64,000 bases of DNA from contig DVDU01000023.1 in the NCBI GenBank assembly GCA_015296065.1, positions 47,456 to 111,455 of the forward strand, read 5' to 3'. Positions 40,387 to 49,271 of the stretch are shown one piece after another; within the stretch, counting starts at the first letter, position 1; the number at the start of each line of letters is the position of its first letter. Made by a program: the position numbers and the translations under genes. A model generated the notes under the pieces. That model had not been told where the DNA came from and did not search any database. It saw only the letters and a program-made list of their open reading frames with translations. Origin of the DNA: Oscillatoriaceae cyanobacterium M33_DOE_052. Lineage in GTDB: Bacteria; Cyanobacteriota; Cyanobacteriia; Cyanobacteriales; Laspinemataceae.

Positions 40387-41616
40387 TTACTTAAGGAGCA
40401 GAATCAATGTTTGCATGCCGCCCACGAGAACGCCTAAGATACCTCCTAGGTTGACAATGCCCTGGAGTTCGCTTTTGACAATGCCCTCGATCGCTGTTTC
40501 TAAGTCTTCGGGAGAAGTGGCATTGACGCGATTGATAATCACTTGGTCGATGTTTAAAATAGGAATAACTTGAGCCACGATTTTTTCCAAGTCTCTTTCT
40601 AAATAACGCTCGATAATTAAGGCCAATTCCTGACTGACTAACCCCAAAGAACTGGTGATGGCGCTAGAATCTTGTAGCCTTCTGAGGATGAGAACGGCCA
40701 TATTTTCCCAGTTGATGGAATTGCTCAAGCCTTCGATCAGGTCGGCGCCACCGGTTTGCAGGTAACTGCGGACGCTATCGCGCATGGTTTTGCGAAGCTG
40801 GCGGACGGTGGAAACGGGTAGGTTTTGTAAAGAGAGATTTTGCAGCCATTCTTGAATCCGATCGCGCAACTCCAAAGCCTTAATCAAATCGGCAATGCGC
40901 GCATCCGCTGCTTCCTTTTCATCCAGGCAAAAAGTGCGCAGGCGCGCTAGGGTATTGCGCAAACCCACCAAATGCGCCACCACCCAAATCGTGCCGCTGC
41001 TTTTTTCCCGAAACCCCTCATCAATAATCGTGATATTGCGGTCAGTTAAAAAATCTACCAAAGCCTGCCGGATCACTTCTGGGGGGATGACTTTATCTAA
41101 AAGCCAATTCGCCAACTGCGCCGCTTGCACATCCGTGAGCTGAAATTCCAAGATAACTTTATCAAAAATTTGATTGATCTGGGCTTCTAAAAAATCCTCC
41201 CGCTGTGCCAGCACTTTTAGCAGTTTGGGTAAAGATTGCCCTAGTAAATCGTGCAAAATTCCTGCCAAAATCTTAGCAGTTTTCTGCTCCGCATCGTCTT
41301 GAACTTGGTCTAAAGCCATTTGGAGCAGCCAGTGAATCGCCCCCTGCATCCTTTCGGTTTGCAACAGCCGCTTGGCTAAATTTTGCAGCTCCTCCGGCGT
41401 GAGTAACGAACCCATAATGGTGTCAGAAACCCGCTTGGCTAAGCGGTCTTGGTTCCGGGGAATCAAACCGGGAGTAAAAGGCAACTGTCGCTTACCAATG
41501 TACAGGGCTCGGTAAGGCCGAAATAGCATTTTAATGGCTAAATCATTGGTGAAATAGCCGATAATGCCTCCCGCGATCGGCGGCGTGATGTAAACCAAAA
41601 GGTTAGACAGATTCAT
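40387..41616 (-). CDS. DUF445 family membrane protein
   Basis: I start at ATG 41616 ([63 protein letters not shown]), giving 409 residues; a longer frame to 41835 reads into the CRISPR-like segment. DUF445 proteins have an N-terminal and a C-terminal membrane segment (the latter [19 protein letters not shown]) and a long helical middle. The function is unknown; some members take part in envelope maintenance. Expressed leftward; the promoter should lie between 41617 and 41945. Confidence 0.88.
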   Translation of the reverse strand: MNLSNLLVYITPPIAGGIIGYFTNDLAIKMLFRPYRALYIGKRQLPFTPGLIPRNQDRLAKRVSDTIMGSLLTPEELQNLAKRLLQTERMQGAIHWLLQMALDQVQDDAEQKTAKILAGILHDLLGQSLPKLLKVLAQREDFLEAQINQIFDKVILEFQLTDVQAAQLANWLLDKVIPPEVIRQALVDFLTDRNITIIDEGFREKSSGTIWVVAHLVGLRNTLARLRTFCLDEKEAADARIADLIKALELRDRIQEWLQNLSLQNLPVSTVRQLRKTMRDSVRSYLQTGGADLIEGLSNSINWENMAVLILRRLQDSSAITSSLGLVSQELALIIERYLERDLEKIVAQVIPILNIDQVIINRVNATSPEDLETAIEGIVKSELQGIVNLGGILGVLVGGMQTLILLLK

Positions 41617-41945
41617 AGTCTGGGCTGGTGAGGGGCATAGATACGATATTGACCTGTCATAAATACTATATCGCCACAAAGCGGGAAAATTTTTCTCTCC
41701 TCTTGACAACCCCGGAGCTGAAATGCTATTTTTGGCTCGATTTGCGCAACTACCCAATTTACAGGGGACCCCTTTCAGGGATGGCAATTCAGGGATTGAA
41801 AGAACTTTTTTACCCCAAATCCCGTCTGCAATCATGTCTAGTGGGGAATAACCGAACCCCTTTCAGGGATTGAAACACACCGCATCGCCGCTTCATCCCC
41901 AAGTATCGGTATGTTTTCCCCAGATAATTTAAGGAGATTCAGGCC
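41617..41945. other. Divergent intergenic region with CRISPR-like relic
   Basis: It separates the DUF445 gene from the COP23 gene and holds repeat-like sequences at 41765-41802 and 41851-41876. Nothing else is recognised; AT-rich patches at about 41660-41700 may be promoter. Confidence 0.5.
41765..41876. CRISPR. Possible CRISPR relic of two degenerate repeats
   Basis: ACCCCTTTCAGGGATTGAAAC (41856-41876) has the form of the 3' half of common cyanobacterial CRISPR repeats. Upstream the sequence GGGACCCCTTTCAGGGAT (41765) and TTCAGGGATTGAAAG (41788-41802) is a broken copy. The ends of the two copies are 74 bases apart, matching one repeat-spacer unit. No cas gene or further repeats are present. 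Confidence 0.4.
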
Positions 41946-42701
41946 GTGGTTGCACAAACATTGAAATTAGCGAATATAGTTTCCCGCTCAGCCATGCTGG
42001 GAGTAGCATTGCTACTGGGCGTGGGGAACTCGGGGGCGGTACAAGCGCAAATTCAAATCGACCCGTCGCGAGTGCGCATTCCCGAACCGCAACAGAGCGA
42101 ACCCCAAACCCAAACCCCCTCGGATACGCCCACAGCGGCTGATGCACGGTTTACCTGCGAGGTGGTGGAAGGACAGCAGACGGTGATGTATCACCCAGAA
42201 AACCAAAAGGGTGAAAGTTATGAATGGGCAAAACCAAGAGCGATGGGGGGGGGCTGGTCGGAAGACCGCCGCTGCGCAGAAATAGCTCGCCGCTTGGAGT
42301 CATATCGCCCGGACGGTTTGCAGGAACTACGCACGGGGATAGAAAATAATTATGATGTGATCTGCGTTACCTCCGAGAAAAATCCTGACTGTCGGATTGT
42401 GTTGACGGTTCCGCCGGGAGAAGACCCGGTGGCGATGCGCGATCGAGTCTTCCAAAACCTCACCGTCGCTGACAGCGGGGAACAAACTGATGCAGTTAAT
42501 GCCTTGATCGACAGTGGGAACAACCCCCTGGGCAAAGTTGGCGAGGTCCTCGGTGGTGGCAATGGCGCCCGTCCTCGCAGCGGTAATGGCATTGACTTGC
42601 GACCCTTCCTCGCCCCCTCCGATGGCGGTACTGGGGCTTTCCTGGGCAGCTCTGTCCCCAGTTCTTCGAGCCAAACCCTCGATCCCGATAAATATCGTTA
42701 A
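41946..42701 (+). CDS. COP23 domain protein (circadian oscillating polypeptide type), secreted
   Basis: The 251-residue protein starts with GTG at 41946 (AAGGAG about ten bases upstream) and has a signal peptide (AMLGVALLLGVGNSGAVQAQ). The COP23 domain spans about residues 65-185: ARFTCEVVEGQQTVMYHP, WSEDRRCAEIARRLESYRPDGLQELRTGIENNYDVICVTSEKNPDCRIVLTVPPGEDP; the Cys pattern suggests disulfides. COP23 was described as a rhythmically abundant protein in Cyanothece/Synechococcus-type strains; its role is not known. Confidence 0.85.
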   Translation: MVAQTLKLANIVSRSAMLGVALLLGVGNSGAVQAQIQIDPSRVRIPEPQQSEPQTQTPSDTPTAADARFTCEVVEGQQTVMYHPENQKGESYEWAKPRAMGGGWSEDRRCAEIARRLESYRPDGLQELRTGIENNYDVICVTSEKNPDCRIVLTVPPGEDPVAMRDRVFQNLTVADSGEQTDAVNALIDSGNNPLGKVGEVLGGGNGARPRSGNGIDLRPFLAPSDGGTGAFLGSSVPSSSSQTLDPDKYR

Positions 42702-42745
42702 TTTATTCATGTGAATAAGAATATATTTTCGGGGCACGGCATTAA

Positions 42746-42814
42746 AGAAACCGGGGTTCTCAAACTAGATATCTCTGAATGCAAGAGAGATTATCGGAGA
42801 GAAACCCGGTTTCT
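42746..42814. repeat. 69-bp nested palindrome element
   Basis: AGAAACCGGGGTTCT (42746-42760) and AGAAACCCGGTTTCT (42800-42814) flank a 39-bp interior, 45 bases after the COP23 stop. Confidence 0.88.
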
Positions 42815-42870
42815 GGTTCAACCGATATATGAATGATATCAAGTCCTGCTGCTTCGTTGGTGAATAACTG

Positions 42871-42930
42871 AGGGGGCAACCACGGGGGGATTGCCCCTAC
42901 CGTAGGGGCGAACCCCCCGTGGTCGCCCCT
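42871..42930. repeat. 60-bp long palindrome
   Basis: AGGGGGCAACCACGGGGGG...and its complement CCCCCCGTGGTCGCCCCT form a nearly perfect 29-bp stem with a minimal turn at 42900. The GC-rich arms make it a likely cruciform or a strong RNA hairpin. Located between the COP23 and LCP genes. Confidence 0.85.
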
Positions 42931-42974
42931 TAACCCTACTGTTGCCTGAATTTTTGTAAATGGTATTACCCGAC

Positions 42975-43022
42975 AAATGACCAAGGACAAAGGACAAAGG
43001 ACTTTTGACCAATGACCAATGA
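42975..43022. repeat. Heptad repeat array
   Basis: Repeats of GACAAAT, GACCAAG and GACAAAG, the complement of the TTGTC heptads elsewhere, end just at the LCP gene stop codon region. Confidence 0.8.
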
Positions 43023-43027
43023 CTAAT

Positions 43028-44398
43028 TTACCAAGGGCTCTGAGTGGGTGGGGGAGAATCTTTTAACTGAGAGTGCCGATCGATCCAATCTTTACCAACC
43101 TTAATGGTGACATCAGAGAGGAGACTACCGGTACTTTCTACCAAAACCTCCCCGACACCCAAAGCATCTCGGATGGCTTGGGCACTTTTAATATCACCTT
43201 TTTGGGCGACAATGAGGGTTTTATCCAAAGGTTGACCCCAAGGCTCAGCAACGTATGAGTTCCAATAGCCATCCTCACCTAAGATTTTTTGCAGAGCATC
43301 CACAGACTCCCAGTCCTCAGTGCTGTTTTGAATTGCGACTTTGACCGAACCCGGGTCAACTTCCTGATAGCCGCCACTGTTATGATCAAAACCAAAGTGA
43401 GCGGCCATCATTTGGTCGATCGCCTCCAAATTAGGCAACCAGTAGCTAGCTTCAAACTGCTTCGGGTCGCTAAAATCACCAGGAACCATCAGCATTTCCA
43501 CATCCGAGCGGTTGATTTTAGTCGCAAAACCCCCCAAAGCCACCAACTCTTCTAAGCTCAAATTAGTATCTAAATGTTCTTTAATCGCGGAGAAAATCTT
43601 AGGTAGGCGGGCGATCGTGCCCCAATTGAGAGTCTGCTCTACCATAGCCCGCATCATCAATTGCTGACGCTGAATCCTACCAATATCACCTAACTTATCA
43701 TTACGGAAACGCAAGAACTGGAGAGCTTTTTCGCCATCCAGGTGTTGCTGACCCTGTTTCAGGTTGATGTAAAGGTGCTGGCTATCATCCTGATATTTCA
43801 TATCCGTGGGGACGTAAAGGTTGACACCACCCAAAGCATCCACCAGCTTTTCCACCCCCATCACATTGATTCGCACATAGCGATCGATCCGGACACCACC
43901 GAGCAAATTGCTCACCGCTTTCGCACTTAAAGCCGGACCACCATAGTAATTAGCATCATTAATTTTGATTAACCCATAACCTTCCACCAAAGTCCGAGTG
44001 TCCCTGGGAATAGAAAGAGCGACGATCCGATTAGTTGTAGGGTCAAACCGCAGCAGGAGCATCACATCCGAGAGCCCCTCCAAAGAATTAACCGTAGAGA
44101 AATATCCCAAATCAACCTGACGCTCCTCTGTCAGGTCCACATCCAGGACCTTAGTACCCAAAACCAAAATATTGACCGAGCGAGTAAGCTGGGGCATTTG
44201 CAGGTTAGTATCGGCCAGATTTTCCTGGGAAAATAAAGCCGCATCTTCAGCACTGAGACGACTCTGCATAAAAGGGACTGCAGACAAAGACATCGCCAGC
44301 AATGCACCAGCAGTGGCGGAAATCATCGCCACTCCCGTCAAGCCAAAAAACAACCATAGTAAACTTCCTTGCTGCTTACGGGGGGGCTTTTTTGGCAT
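43028..44398 (-). CDS. LytR-CpsA-Psr (LCP) family cell-envelope ligase
   Basis: From ATG 44398 (MPKKPPRKQQGSLLWLFFGLTGVAMIS) the protein has 456 residues: a short cytoplasmic tail, one membrane helix (LLWLFFGLTGVAMISATAGALLA) and an extracellular LCP domain (NILVLGTKVLDVDLTEERQ, SDVMLLLRFDPTTNRIVALSIPRDTRTLVEGYGLIKINDANYYGG, GVRIDRYVRINVMGVEKLVDALGGVNLYVPTDMKYQDDSQHLYINLKQGQQHLDGEKALQFLRFRNDKLGDIGRIQRQQ) with the conserved Arg and Asp residues. A C-terminal LytR-C-type domain follows (VAIQNSTEDWESVDALQKIL). LCP proteins transfer polymers to peptidoglycan. Confidence 0.9.
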   Translation of the reverse strand: MPKKPPRKQQGSLLWLFFGLTGVAMISATAGALLAMSLSAVPFMQSRLSAEDAALFSQENLADTNLQMPQLTRSVNILVLGTKVLDVDLTEERQVDLGYFSTVNSLEGLSDVMLLLRFDPTTNRIVALSIPRDTRTLVEGYGLIKINDANYYGGPALSAKAVSNLLGGVRIDRYVRINVMGVEKLVDALGGVNLYVPTDMKYQDDSQHLYINLKQGQQHLDGEKALQFLRFRNDKLGDIGRIQRQQLMMRAMVEQTLNWGTIARLPKIFSAIKEHLDTNLSLEELVALGGFATKINRSDVEMLMVPGDFSDPKQFEASYWLPNLEAIDQMMAAHFGFDHNSGGYQEVDPGSVKVAIQNSTEDWESVDALQKILGEDGYWNSYVAEPWGQPLDKTLIVAQKGDIKSAQAIRDALGVGEVLVESTGSLLSDVTIKVGKDWIDRHSQLKDSPPPTQSPW

Positions 44399-44606
44399 AG
44401 ATTGAGTTTTTGAAAGTTCCAGGGGGCGGCGGTTCGATAGGTTTTGAGTTGGCACGGGAAACCTCACACACACAAACAAATCACAGCTTATCGGTCTAGA
44501 GCATTTTCTCATGCCCTTGATGGTCGGCTCTGGAGGAGACCTCATCAGATTCAGATTCACCCACTGCCCCAATTAAGGAGCAAATGCTCTTCTTTCCCTG
44601 GGGTTG

Positions 44607-45278
44607 CTACCTGGGGCGGCTGACACCCGTCACCCCTCTGGAGCGCCAACGCGATAGACCGATGGACCGCCCTTGAGAAACACGAATCATCAGCCAGATA
44701 CAGGTTAAAAAATAACCCGATGTTACCAGGCTGCTGGTTAACAACAAGGGGAGGGCGAAAAATTCCGCAGTTCTAGCCCCAGTTTCCAGGAGCAGATAGG
44801 CGGAAAGCCAGCCCAAGGCAAGGTTGACGGCCAGCCTACTGACGCTATGAGCATCGGTAAAAGACCTCTCTCCCCCGTCTGGGGGGTGTGGGGAGTGTGG
44901 GGGGTGTGGGAAGTGTGGGGAGTAATGTTCCCCCCCATCTCCCCTCTCTCCCCCATCCTCCCTCTCTCCCCTCTCTCCCCCGTGTGGGGGGTTAGGTTTG
45001 TGGTAGAGAATCCACAAAGAGGGAATCACGCCCACCACTGGCATCAGACAGTAAAACAACTGTAAACGCTCTAGAGATTTATTTTCTAGAGCATCAGCCG
45101 CTAAACCGGAATCGGCGGTGGGGATGTGGTTATCTCCGAGTCCCGATCGGATGTAGCGATCGCGTACTCGCTCATCAGCCGCAGAGCTGAGGGTTTTTTT
45201 GGCTTCAGGTTTGAGGTGTTTGGGTTTCACATTGATGCTGGGTTCAACGACTCGGTACAGTCCACCAAGCGAGGGCAT
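44607..45278 (-). CDS. Unrecognised membrane protein with G-rich repeat insertion
   Basis: I suggest a start at ATG 45278 (MPSLGGLYRVVEPS), which overlaps the end of the S8 peptidase gene by 35 bases; a longer frame to 45377 is possible. The protein has about three hydrophobic segments (FYCLMPVVGVIPSLWILYHK, VNLALGWLSAYLLLE, LPLLLTSSLVTSGYFLTCIWLMIRV). Between the first two lies the low-complexity insertion GERGEREDGGERGDGGEHYS with PHPPHS runs, made of G-rich and C-rich tandem repeats (44860-45000). Function unknown; overlap suggests co-expression with the peptidase. Confidence 0.55.
   Translation of the reverse strand: MPSLGGLYRVVEPSINVKPKHLKPEAKKTLSSAADERVRDRYIRSGLGDNHIPTADSGLAADALENKSLERLQLFYCLMPVVGVIPSLWILYHKPNPPHGGERGEREDGGERGDGGEHYSPHFPHPPHSPHPPDGGERSFTDAHSVSRLAVNLALGWLSAYLLLETGARTAEFFALPLLLTSSLVTSGYFLTCIWLMIRVSQGRSIGLSRWRSRGVTGVSRPR
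44860..44998. repeat. GTGGGGA/CTCCCCC tandem arrays within a coding region
   Basis: Runs of GTGTGGGGAGT and CCCTCTCTCCC units, partly complementary to each other, lie inside the membrane-protein gene and keep its frame open. They resemble the noncoding array at 47755. Confidence 0.8.
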
Positions 45279-46866
45279 AGGGTTGTGTGCCCTCGAAGGC
45301 ACTTTTAGCATATTGGACGCGGATTTTATAGCGCCCAGTTTTAGGCACGGGGAAGAAAATATGTTCGGTACTGTCAACTTGGCTCGTAGAAGCCGAGATG
45401 CTTTTGCTCGTGTTGTTTTCTTCGGCGGGCATCAGGTAGAGGTTGAGGTCATTGAGACCCCGATCGGCGAAACTCTCCCCCAAATCGTACTGCTTGTTAC
45501 CATTACTGTCGTTCAGCTCTACTAAACGATTCCAAGTCAGCGTCACCGCCACAAAGCTGCCCGATTGGAGGGGTGCCTCCAATACATAGTCTTGATAAGA
45601 TTTATCCGACACCTCGCGGTAATCCCAGCCGAGAGCCGGAACCGCCTGCGCGGGGCTCCACTGACCGGCGCTAAACTGCTGGTAGGCGCGGAAAGCGTCC
45701 AAATGACCGCTACCCATTTCCCCATCCAAAGGAATTTCCGGGCTTTTGTAAGCATCCGAGTCCAACCAGTTGCGATTACCTGCGCCGAGGAGATCCCGCC
45801 CCATCCCCAAGCGCAAACCGTCCCCTTGGTCTTTGATTTTGTCAGCAGAGTTGAGCAACACCGCTTTCATCACCTGATGACGGCGGGCGTCTAAGGTCCA
45901 TTGAGGGGTTTTCTGACTAAGTTGCCGATCGCCGTACTCCTGCAGCAGCGCCACCGTCGCCGTCACGTGGGGAGCCGCGAAGCTGGTGCCACTGGTGACA
46001 GTGCGCTGACCATCCAGGGTCAACAATTCCAGATTGCTCCCTGGCGCCACAATACTCACCAGGCGGCGGTTATTCACATTAGATTCTTTGCCCACCAACC
46101 GGGTCAACACCCCGGAAAAATCAGTACCCACATTGGCTAAGTCCACCTTGCGGAACATTCCTTCATACAAGGTGCTGAAAGCCACATTCACCCCGTTGTA
46201 ATTATCCGTGGGGATAGGAATGCCGCCACTGCCCTGATTTCCCGCCACCACATACAACACATCGTGAACTCGCGCCGACCAGTCCAGACATTGGGTCAGG
46301 AGCGCGTTACCATCGAGGCGGGCGTTGGGACGGGGGTCTTGCTCCAGGGATTCCCCGAAGCTGAGGTTAATTGCCCGCAAGTCGCCCCCATTTTGCCCTG
46401 CCAAATGCTGCGCCGCCACACATTCCTCTGGCTGGCCGTTGCGCTCCAACCTACCCACACCAGCGGCATAGAGTTTGGCTCCCGGGGCTACGCCTCTAGA
46501 GGTTTTGTCAGAACTAACCATTACCGCTGCCACTTGTTCCGCGTGTTCTTGCGCCATTGTTTCTGGCAGCTCTTCTACGGCATTGGGTTTGGGGAGGGTG
46601 TCTTGAAAAAATACCCCCTGAACTGGGATTTCCCGGTGATTTTGCACGGATTTGTCCCAGCCGAATTTTCTGGGGCGTCCGATATCGACGGCGCCGATCG
46701 CGATTTTGCGGCCTATCAAATTGTAGGGGGGCTCGTGCAGCCTCTGGGCATTGATTCCCGCTTCGCTGACGGAGCTAGACAGACCCAGGGTGGGAATGCT
46801 GGCACCAGCAACAGCAAAGGCTCCAACCATCCATGCGAATTTGTTCAACAACGGGCGCTCAGGCAC
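45244..46866 (-). CDS. S8 family serine peptidase (subtilisin-like)
   Basis: The 540-residue protein has a signal peptide region (MVGAFAVAGASIPTLGLSSSV) and a subtilase domain with the catalytic triad in order: Asp in AIGAVDIGRP, His in EHAEQVAAVMVS, and Ser in TSGTSFAAPHVTATVALLQ; the oxyanion Asn is in YVVAGNQGSGG. The C-terminal region after about residue 430 is beta-rich (TGRYKIRVQYAKSAFEG), possibly a PPC-like domain. Secreted or periplasmic protease; substrate unknown. Ends overlap the membrane-protein gene. Confidence 0.88.
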   Translation of the reverse strand: MPERPLLNKFAWMVGAFAVAGASIPTLGLSSSVSEAGINAQRLHEPPYNLIGRKIAIGAVDIGRPRKFGWDKSVQNHREIPVQGVFFQDTLPKPNAVEELPETMAQEHAEQVAAVMVSSDKTSRGVAPGAKLYAAGVGRLERNGQPEECVAAQHLAGQNGGDLRAINLSFGESLEQDPRPNARLDGNALLTQCLDWSARVHDVLYVVAGNQGSGGIPIPTDNYNGVNVAFSTLYEGMFRKVDLANVGTDFSGVLTRLVGKESNVNNRRLVSIVAPGSNLELLTLDGQRTVTSGTSFAAPHVTATVALLQEYGDRQLSQKTPQWTLDARRHQVMKAVLLNSADKIKDQGDGLRLGMGRDLLGAGNRNWLDSDAYKSPEIPLDGEMGSGHLDAFRAYQQFSAGQWSPAQAVPALGWDYREVSDKSYQDYVLEAPLQSGSFVAVTLTWNRLVELNDSNGNKQYDLGESFADRGLNDLNLYLMPAEENNTSKSISASTSQVDSTEHIFFPVPKTGRYKIRVQYAKSAFEGTQPYALAWWTVPSR

Positions 46867-47029
46867 TGAATTTTACTCCTAAAAATCTTAAATTAATTGT
46901 GGCCTTTCTTGAAAAAATGTTAAAATTTACCACCAGGGTGAAGCATAATCCGGGCAAATCCCGGTGACACGATTCAGTTGTCCGAGGAATGCTTCTCCCC
47001 TACGAGGGAAACAATTCAACTCATCCGCC

Positions 47030-47737
47030 ATGACCCAAACCACATCCCAAAAACCGATTGTCATTGCTCCATCCATTCTATCAGCGGATTTCAGCCGCTT
47101 GGGCGAAGAAATCCGTGCGGTGGACGCCGCAGGCGCCGATTGGATTCACGTTGACGTGATGGACGGTCGCTTCGTCCCCAACATTACCATCGGCCCGCTA
47201 GTGGTGCAGGCGATTCGTCCGGTGACGACTAAGCCCTTAGACGTTCACTTGATGATTGTGGAACCCGAAAAATACGTGGCCGACTTTGCCAAGGCGGGGG
47301 CGGATATTATCTCGGTCCACGCAGAACACAATGCCTCGCCCCACCTGCATCGGACTCTGTGCCAAATCAGGGAACTGGGTAAGCAAGCGGGGGTGGTACT
47401 CAATCCTTCTACACCTTTGGAACTGATTGAGTATGTGTTGGAAGTCTGCGATTTGGTGCTGATTATGAGTGTTAACCCGGGCTTTGGCGGTCAAAGCTTC
47501 ATCCCGGCGGTGGTGGACAAAATTCGTAAGTTGCGCCGGATTTGCGACGATCGGGGATTGGATCCTTGGATTGAGGTTGATGGTGGTCTGAAGGCGGCCA
47601 ATACCTGGCAGGTTCTGGAAGCTGGGGCAAATGCGATCGTCGCTGGTAGTGCTGTTTTCAACGCCCCTGATTATAGTGAGGCGATCGAGGCAATTCGTAA
47701 TAGCAAGCGTCCAGAGCGGGAATTGGCGAAAGTCTAA
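47030..47737 (+). CDS. rpe: Ribulose-phosphate 3-epimerase
   Basis: From ATG 47030 ([53 protein letters not shown]) the protein has 235 residues. It is a TIM barrel with HVDVMDG (catalytic Asp), [19 protein letters not shown], and VDGG ([13 protein letters not shown]). It interconverts ribulose 5-phosphate and xylulose 5-phosphate in the Calvin cycle and pentose phosphate pathway. An upstream frame to 46964 adds an unconserved segment. Confidence 0.96.
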   Translation: MTQTTSQKPIVIAPSILSADFSRLGEEIRAVDAAGADWIHVDVMDGRFVPNITIGPLVVQAIRPVTTKPLDVHLMIVEPEKYVADFAKAGADIISVHAEHNASPHLHRTLCQIRELGKQAGVVLNPSTPLELIEYVLEVCDLVLIMSVNPGFGGQSFIPAVVDKIRKLRRICDDRGLDPWIEVDGGLKAANTWQVLEAGANAIVAGSAVFNAPDYSEAIEAIRNSKRPERELAKV

Positions 47738-47754
47738 ATTCTCTGGGGGACTTC

Positions 47755-47926
47755 TGAGACGGGGGGCAGGGGGGATGGGGGGATGGGGGGACGGGGGGAC
47801 GGGGGGACGGGGAGATGGGGAGGGGTGGGAAGATGGGGAAGATTACTCCCCACACTCCCCACACTTCCCACACTCCCCCTGCCCCCCTGCCCCCCTGCCC
47901 CCCGTCCCCCAGTCCCCGTCTGCCTA
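47755..47926. repeat. G-rich/C-rich mirrored tandem array
   Basis: GGGGGGATGGGGGGACGGGG units (47757-47820) face CCCCCCTGCCCCCCTGCCCC units (47880-47910), so the strands can form a long hairpin or G-quadruplexes. It fills the space between rpe and the dsbA-like gene and contacts the latter's stop codon at 47924. Confidence 0.85.
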
Positions 47927-48682
47927 ACTATTATTAGTGACGCGGGCTAGGGCGCTTTCCATTTCTGAGAGTTCCACGGCGCCAGCGATCGCCTCCCCAT
48001 TGAGAAGGAAGAAGGGGGTAGCGTTAATCTTCAAACGGCTAGCCAGTTGCAAGTCAGCTTCGATCGCCGCTTTGGCCGCATCACTGGCGCGATCGCGATT
48101 AAACTGTTGCAGGTTCAAACCCAGATTTTTCGCCAGCTCCACATACAAATCCTCACCCAACTGATCTTGCTGGGCGAACAGAGCATTATGATACTCCCAG
48201 AATTTCCCCTGTTGCTGGGCCGCCCAAGCCGATCGAGCAGCGGGTAAGGCTTGGGGGTGAATCCGACTCAAAGGCAAATGCTTATAAGCCAGAGTCACTT
48301 GCTCTGAGTGTTTAGCCATAAACTCCTGCACAGTTTGGGTAGCACGGGCGCAAAACGGACATTGGAAGTCGGAAAACTCCAATAAAACGATTTTCTTTTC
48401 CGCCGCACCTTTAGTAGGAGCCGACCCAATTACCGATGCCGGGTCAGTAATCATTTGCTGCAAAAATCCCCGCCGCGCCTGCTGTACTTCCTGCTCTTGG
48501 CGCTGCTGGTAAGCCACTTCCACCGCCTGCAAAACAGCTTCCGGGTTCTCCCGAATCACCTGCAAAACCTGCTCTTTGAGAGCGGGAGTGGTAGCAATAG
48601 ACTGGTTGCTACAGCCGCTCAGAGCGAAACAGCCCACAAGCAAGCTGGCAATTATCAGGGAAGCAAAACGAAACCGGCGCAT
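47924..48682 (-). CDS. DsbA family thiol-disulfide protein (lipoprotein)
   Basis: The 252-residue protein begins with a lipoprotein signal (FASLIIASLLVGCFALSGCSNQ) and has a thioredoxin fold with the active site CPFC (LLEFSDFQCPFCARATQTVQEFM) and a cis-Pro loop (NATPFFLLNGEAIAGAVE). It belongs to the DsbA/DsbG-like periplasmic oxidoreductases. A helical region (EAVLQAVEVAYQQRQEQEVQQ) precedes the domain. It probably oxidises or isomerises periplasmic proteins. Confidence 0.88.
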   Translation of the reverse strand: MRRFRFASLIIASLLVGCFALSGCSNQSIATTPALKEQVLQVIRENPEAVLQAVEVAYQQRQEQEVQQARRGFLQQMITDPASVIGSAPTKGAAEKKIVLLEFSDFQCPFCARATQTVQEFMAKHSEQVTLAYKHLPLSRIHPQALPAARSAWAAQQQGKFWEYHNALFAQQDQLGEDLYVELAKNLGLNLQQFNRDRASDAAKAAIEADLQLASRLKINATPFFLLNGEAIAGAVELSEMESALARVTNNS

Positions 48683-48828
48683 GGATAACCTCGCAGGATA
48701 AAGATTTTCTGCTATCTTAATCCAAAGCGCCGCCTAGCTGCCTTTGGGAAATAGATGTGGGGTGGCCTTAGATGAACCAGTCTATATACAGCCGCTCCTG
48801 CCACTGTTTAGAAGAATTTGCCAAGAAT

Positions 48829-48862
48829 CAAAAAGGCTCGCTTTAGCGAGCCTTTTTGATTT
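48829..48862 (-). terminator. Intrinsic terminator (bidirectional) after the RRM gene
   Basis: AAAAAGGCTCGC (48831 on) pairs with GCGAGCCTTTTT around a TTTA loop. A-run on one side and T-run on the other make it functional in both directions; it sits downstream of the RNA-binding protein gene on the minus strand. Confidence 0.8.
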
Positions 48863-48968
48863 GTGCTTAGTTACCGTAAGCCAGAATCACTGATACCTGA
48901 TCAAGGCAATATCTGACTAGAGATTATTTTCACGCTTCACAGCGCTGCAAAGTAAAAATCTGTGGCAA

Positions 48969-49271
48969 TTAACGACTGGAATAGCTGTTGTTACCCCTTC
49001 TTTCACTGCCGGAGCCTCGGTTATCATTTTCCCGAGGCCGTGCTTTGTTTACTTTCATCTCACGGCCCATCCATTCCGCCCCATTGAGAGCTTCAATTGC
49101 TCCATCTTCTTCGGCTTCTGGATCCATTTCCACAAAACCAAACCCGCGAGTGCGACCAGTTTCGCGGTCAACGGGAATGTAAACTCGCTTCACAGAGCCA
49201 TATTCTGTGAAAACTTCGTTTAGGTCTTTTTCTGTAACCTCGTAAGAAAGGTTACCTACATAAATTGACAT
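48969..49271 (-). CDS. rbp: RRM-type RNA-binding protein
   Basis: The 100-residue protein has one RNA recognition motif with RNP2 (IYVGNLSYEV) and RNP1 (TRGFGFVEM), then a short Gly/Arg/Ser-rich tail (NDNRGSGSERRGNNSYSSR). Cyanobacterial Rbp proteins are cold- or nutrient-induced and bind poly(U)/poly(G)-rich RNA. A long 5' untranslated region (49272 onwards) would fit cold regulation, but this is inferred. Confidence 0.93.
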   Translation of the reverse strand: MSIYVGNLSYEVTEKDLNEVFTEYGSVKRVYIPVDRETGRTRGFGFVEMDPEAEEDGAIEALNGAEWMGREMKVNKARPRENDNRGSGSERRGNNSYSSR

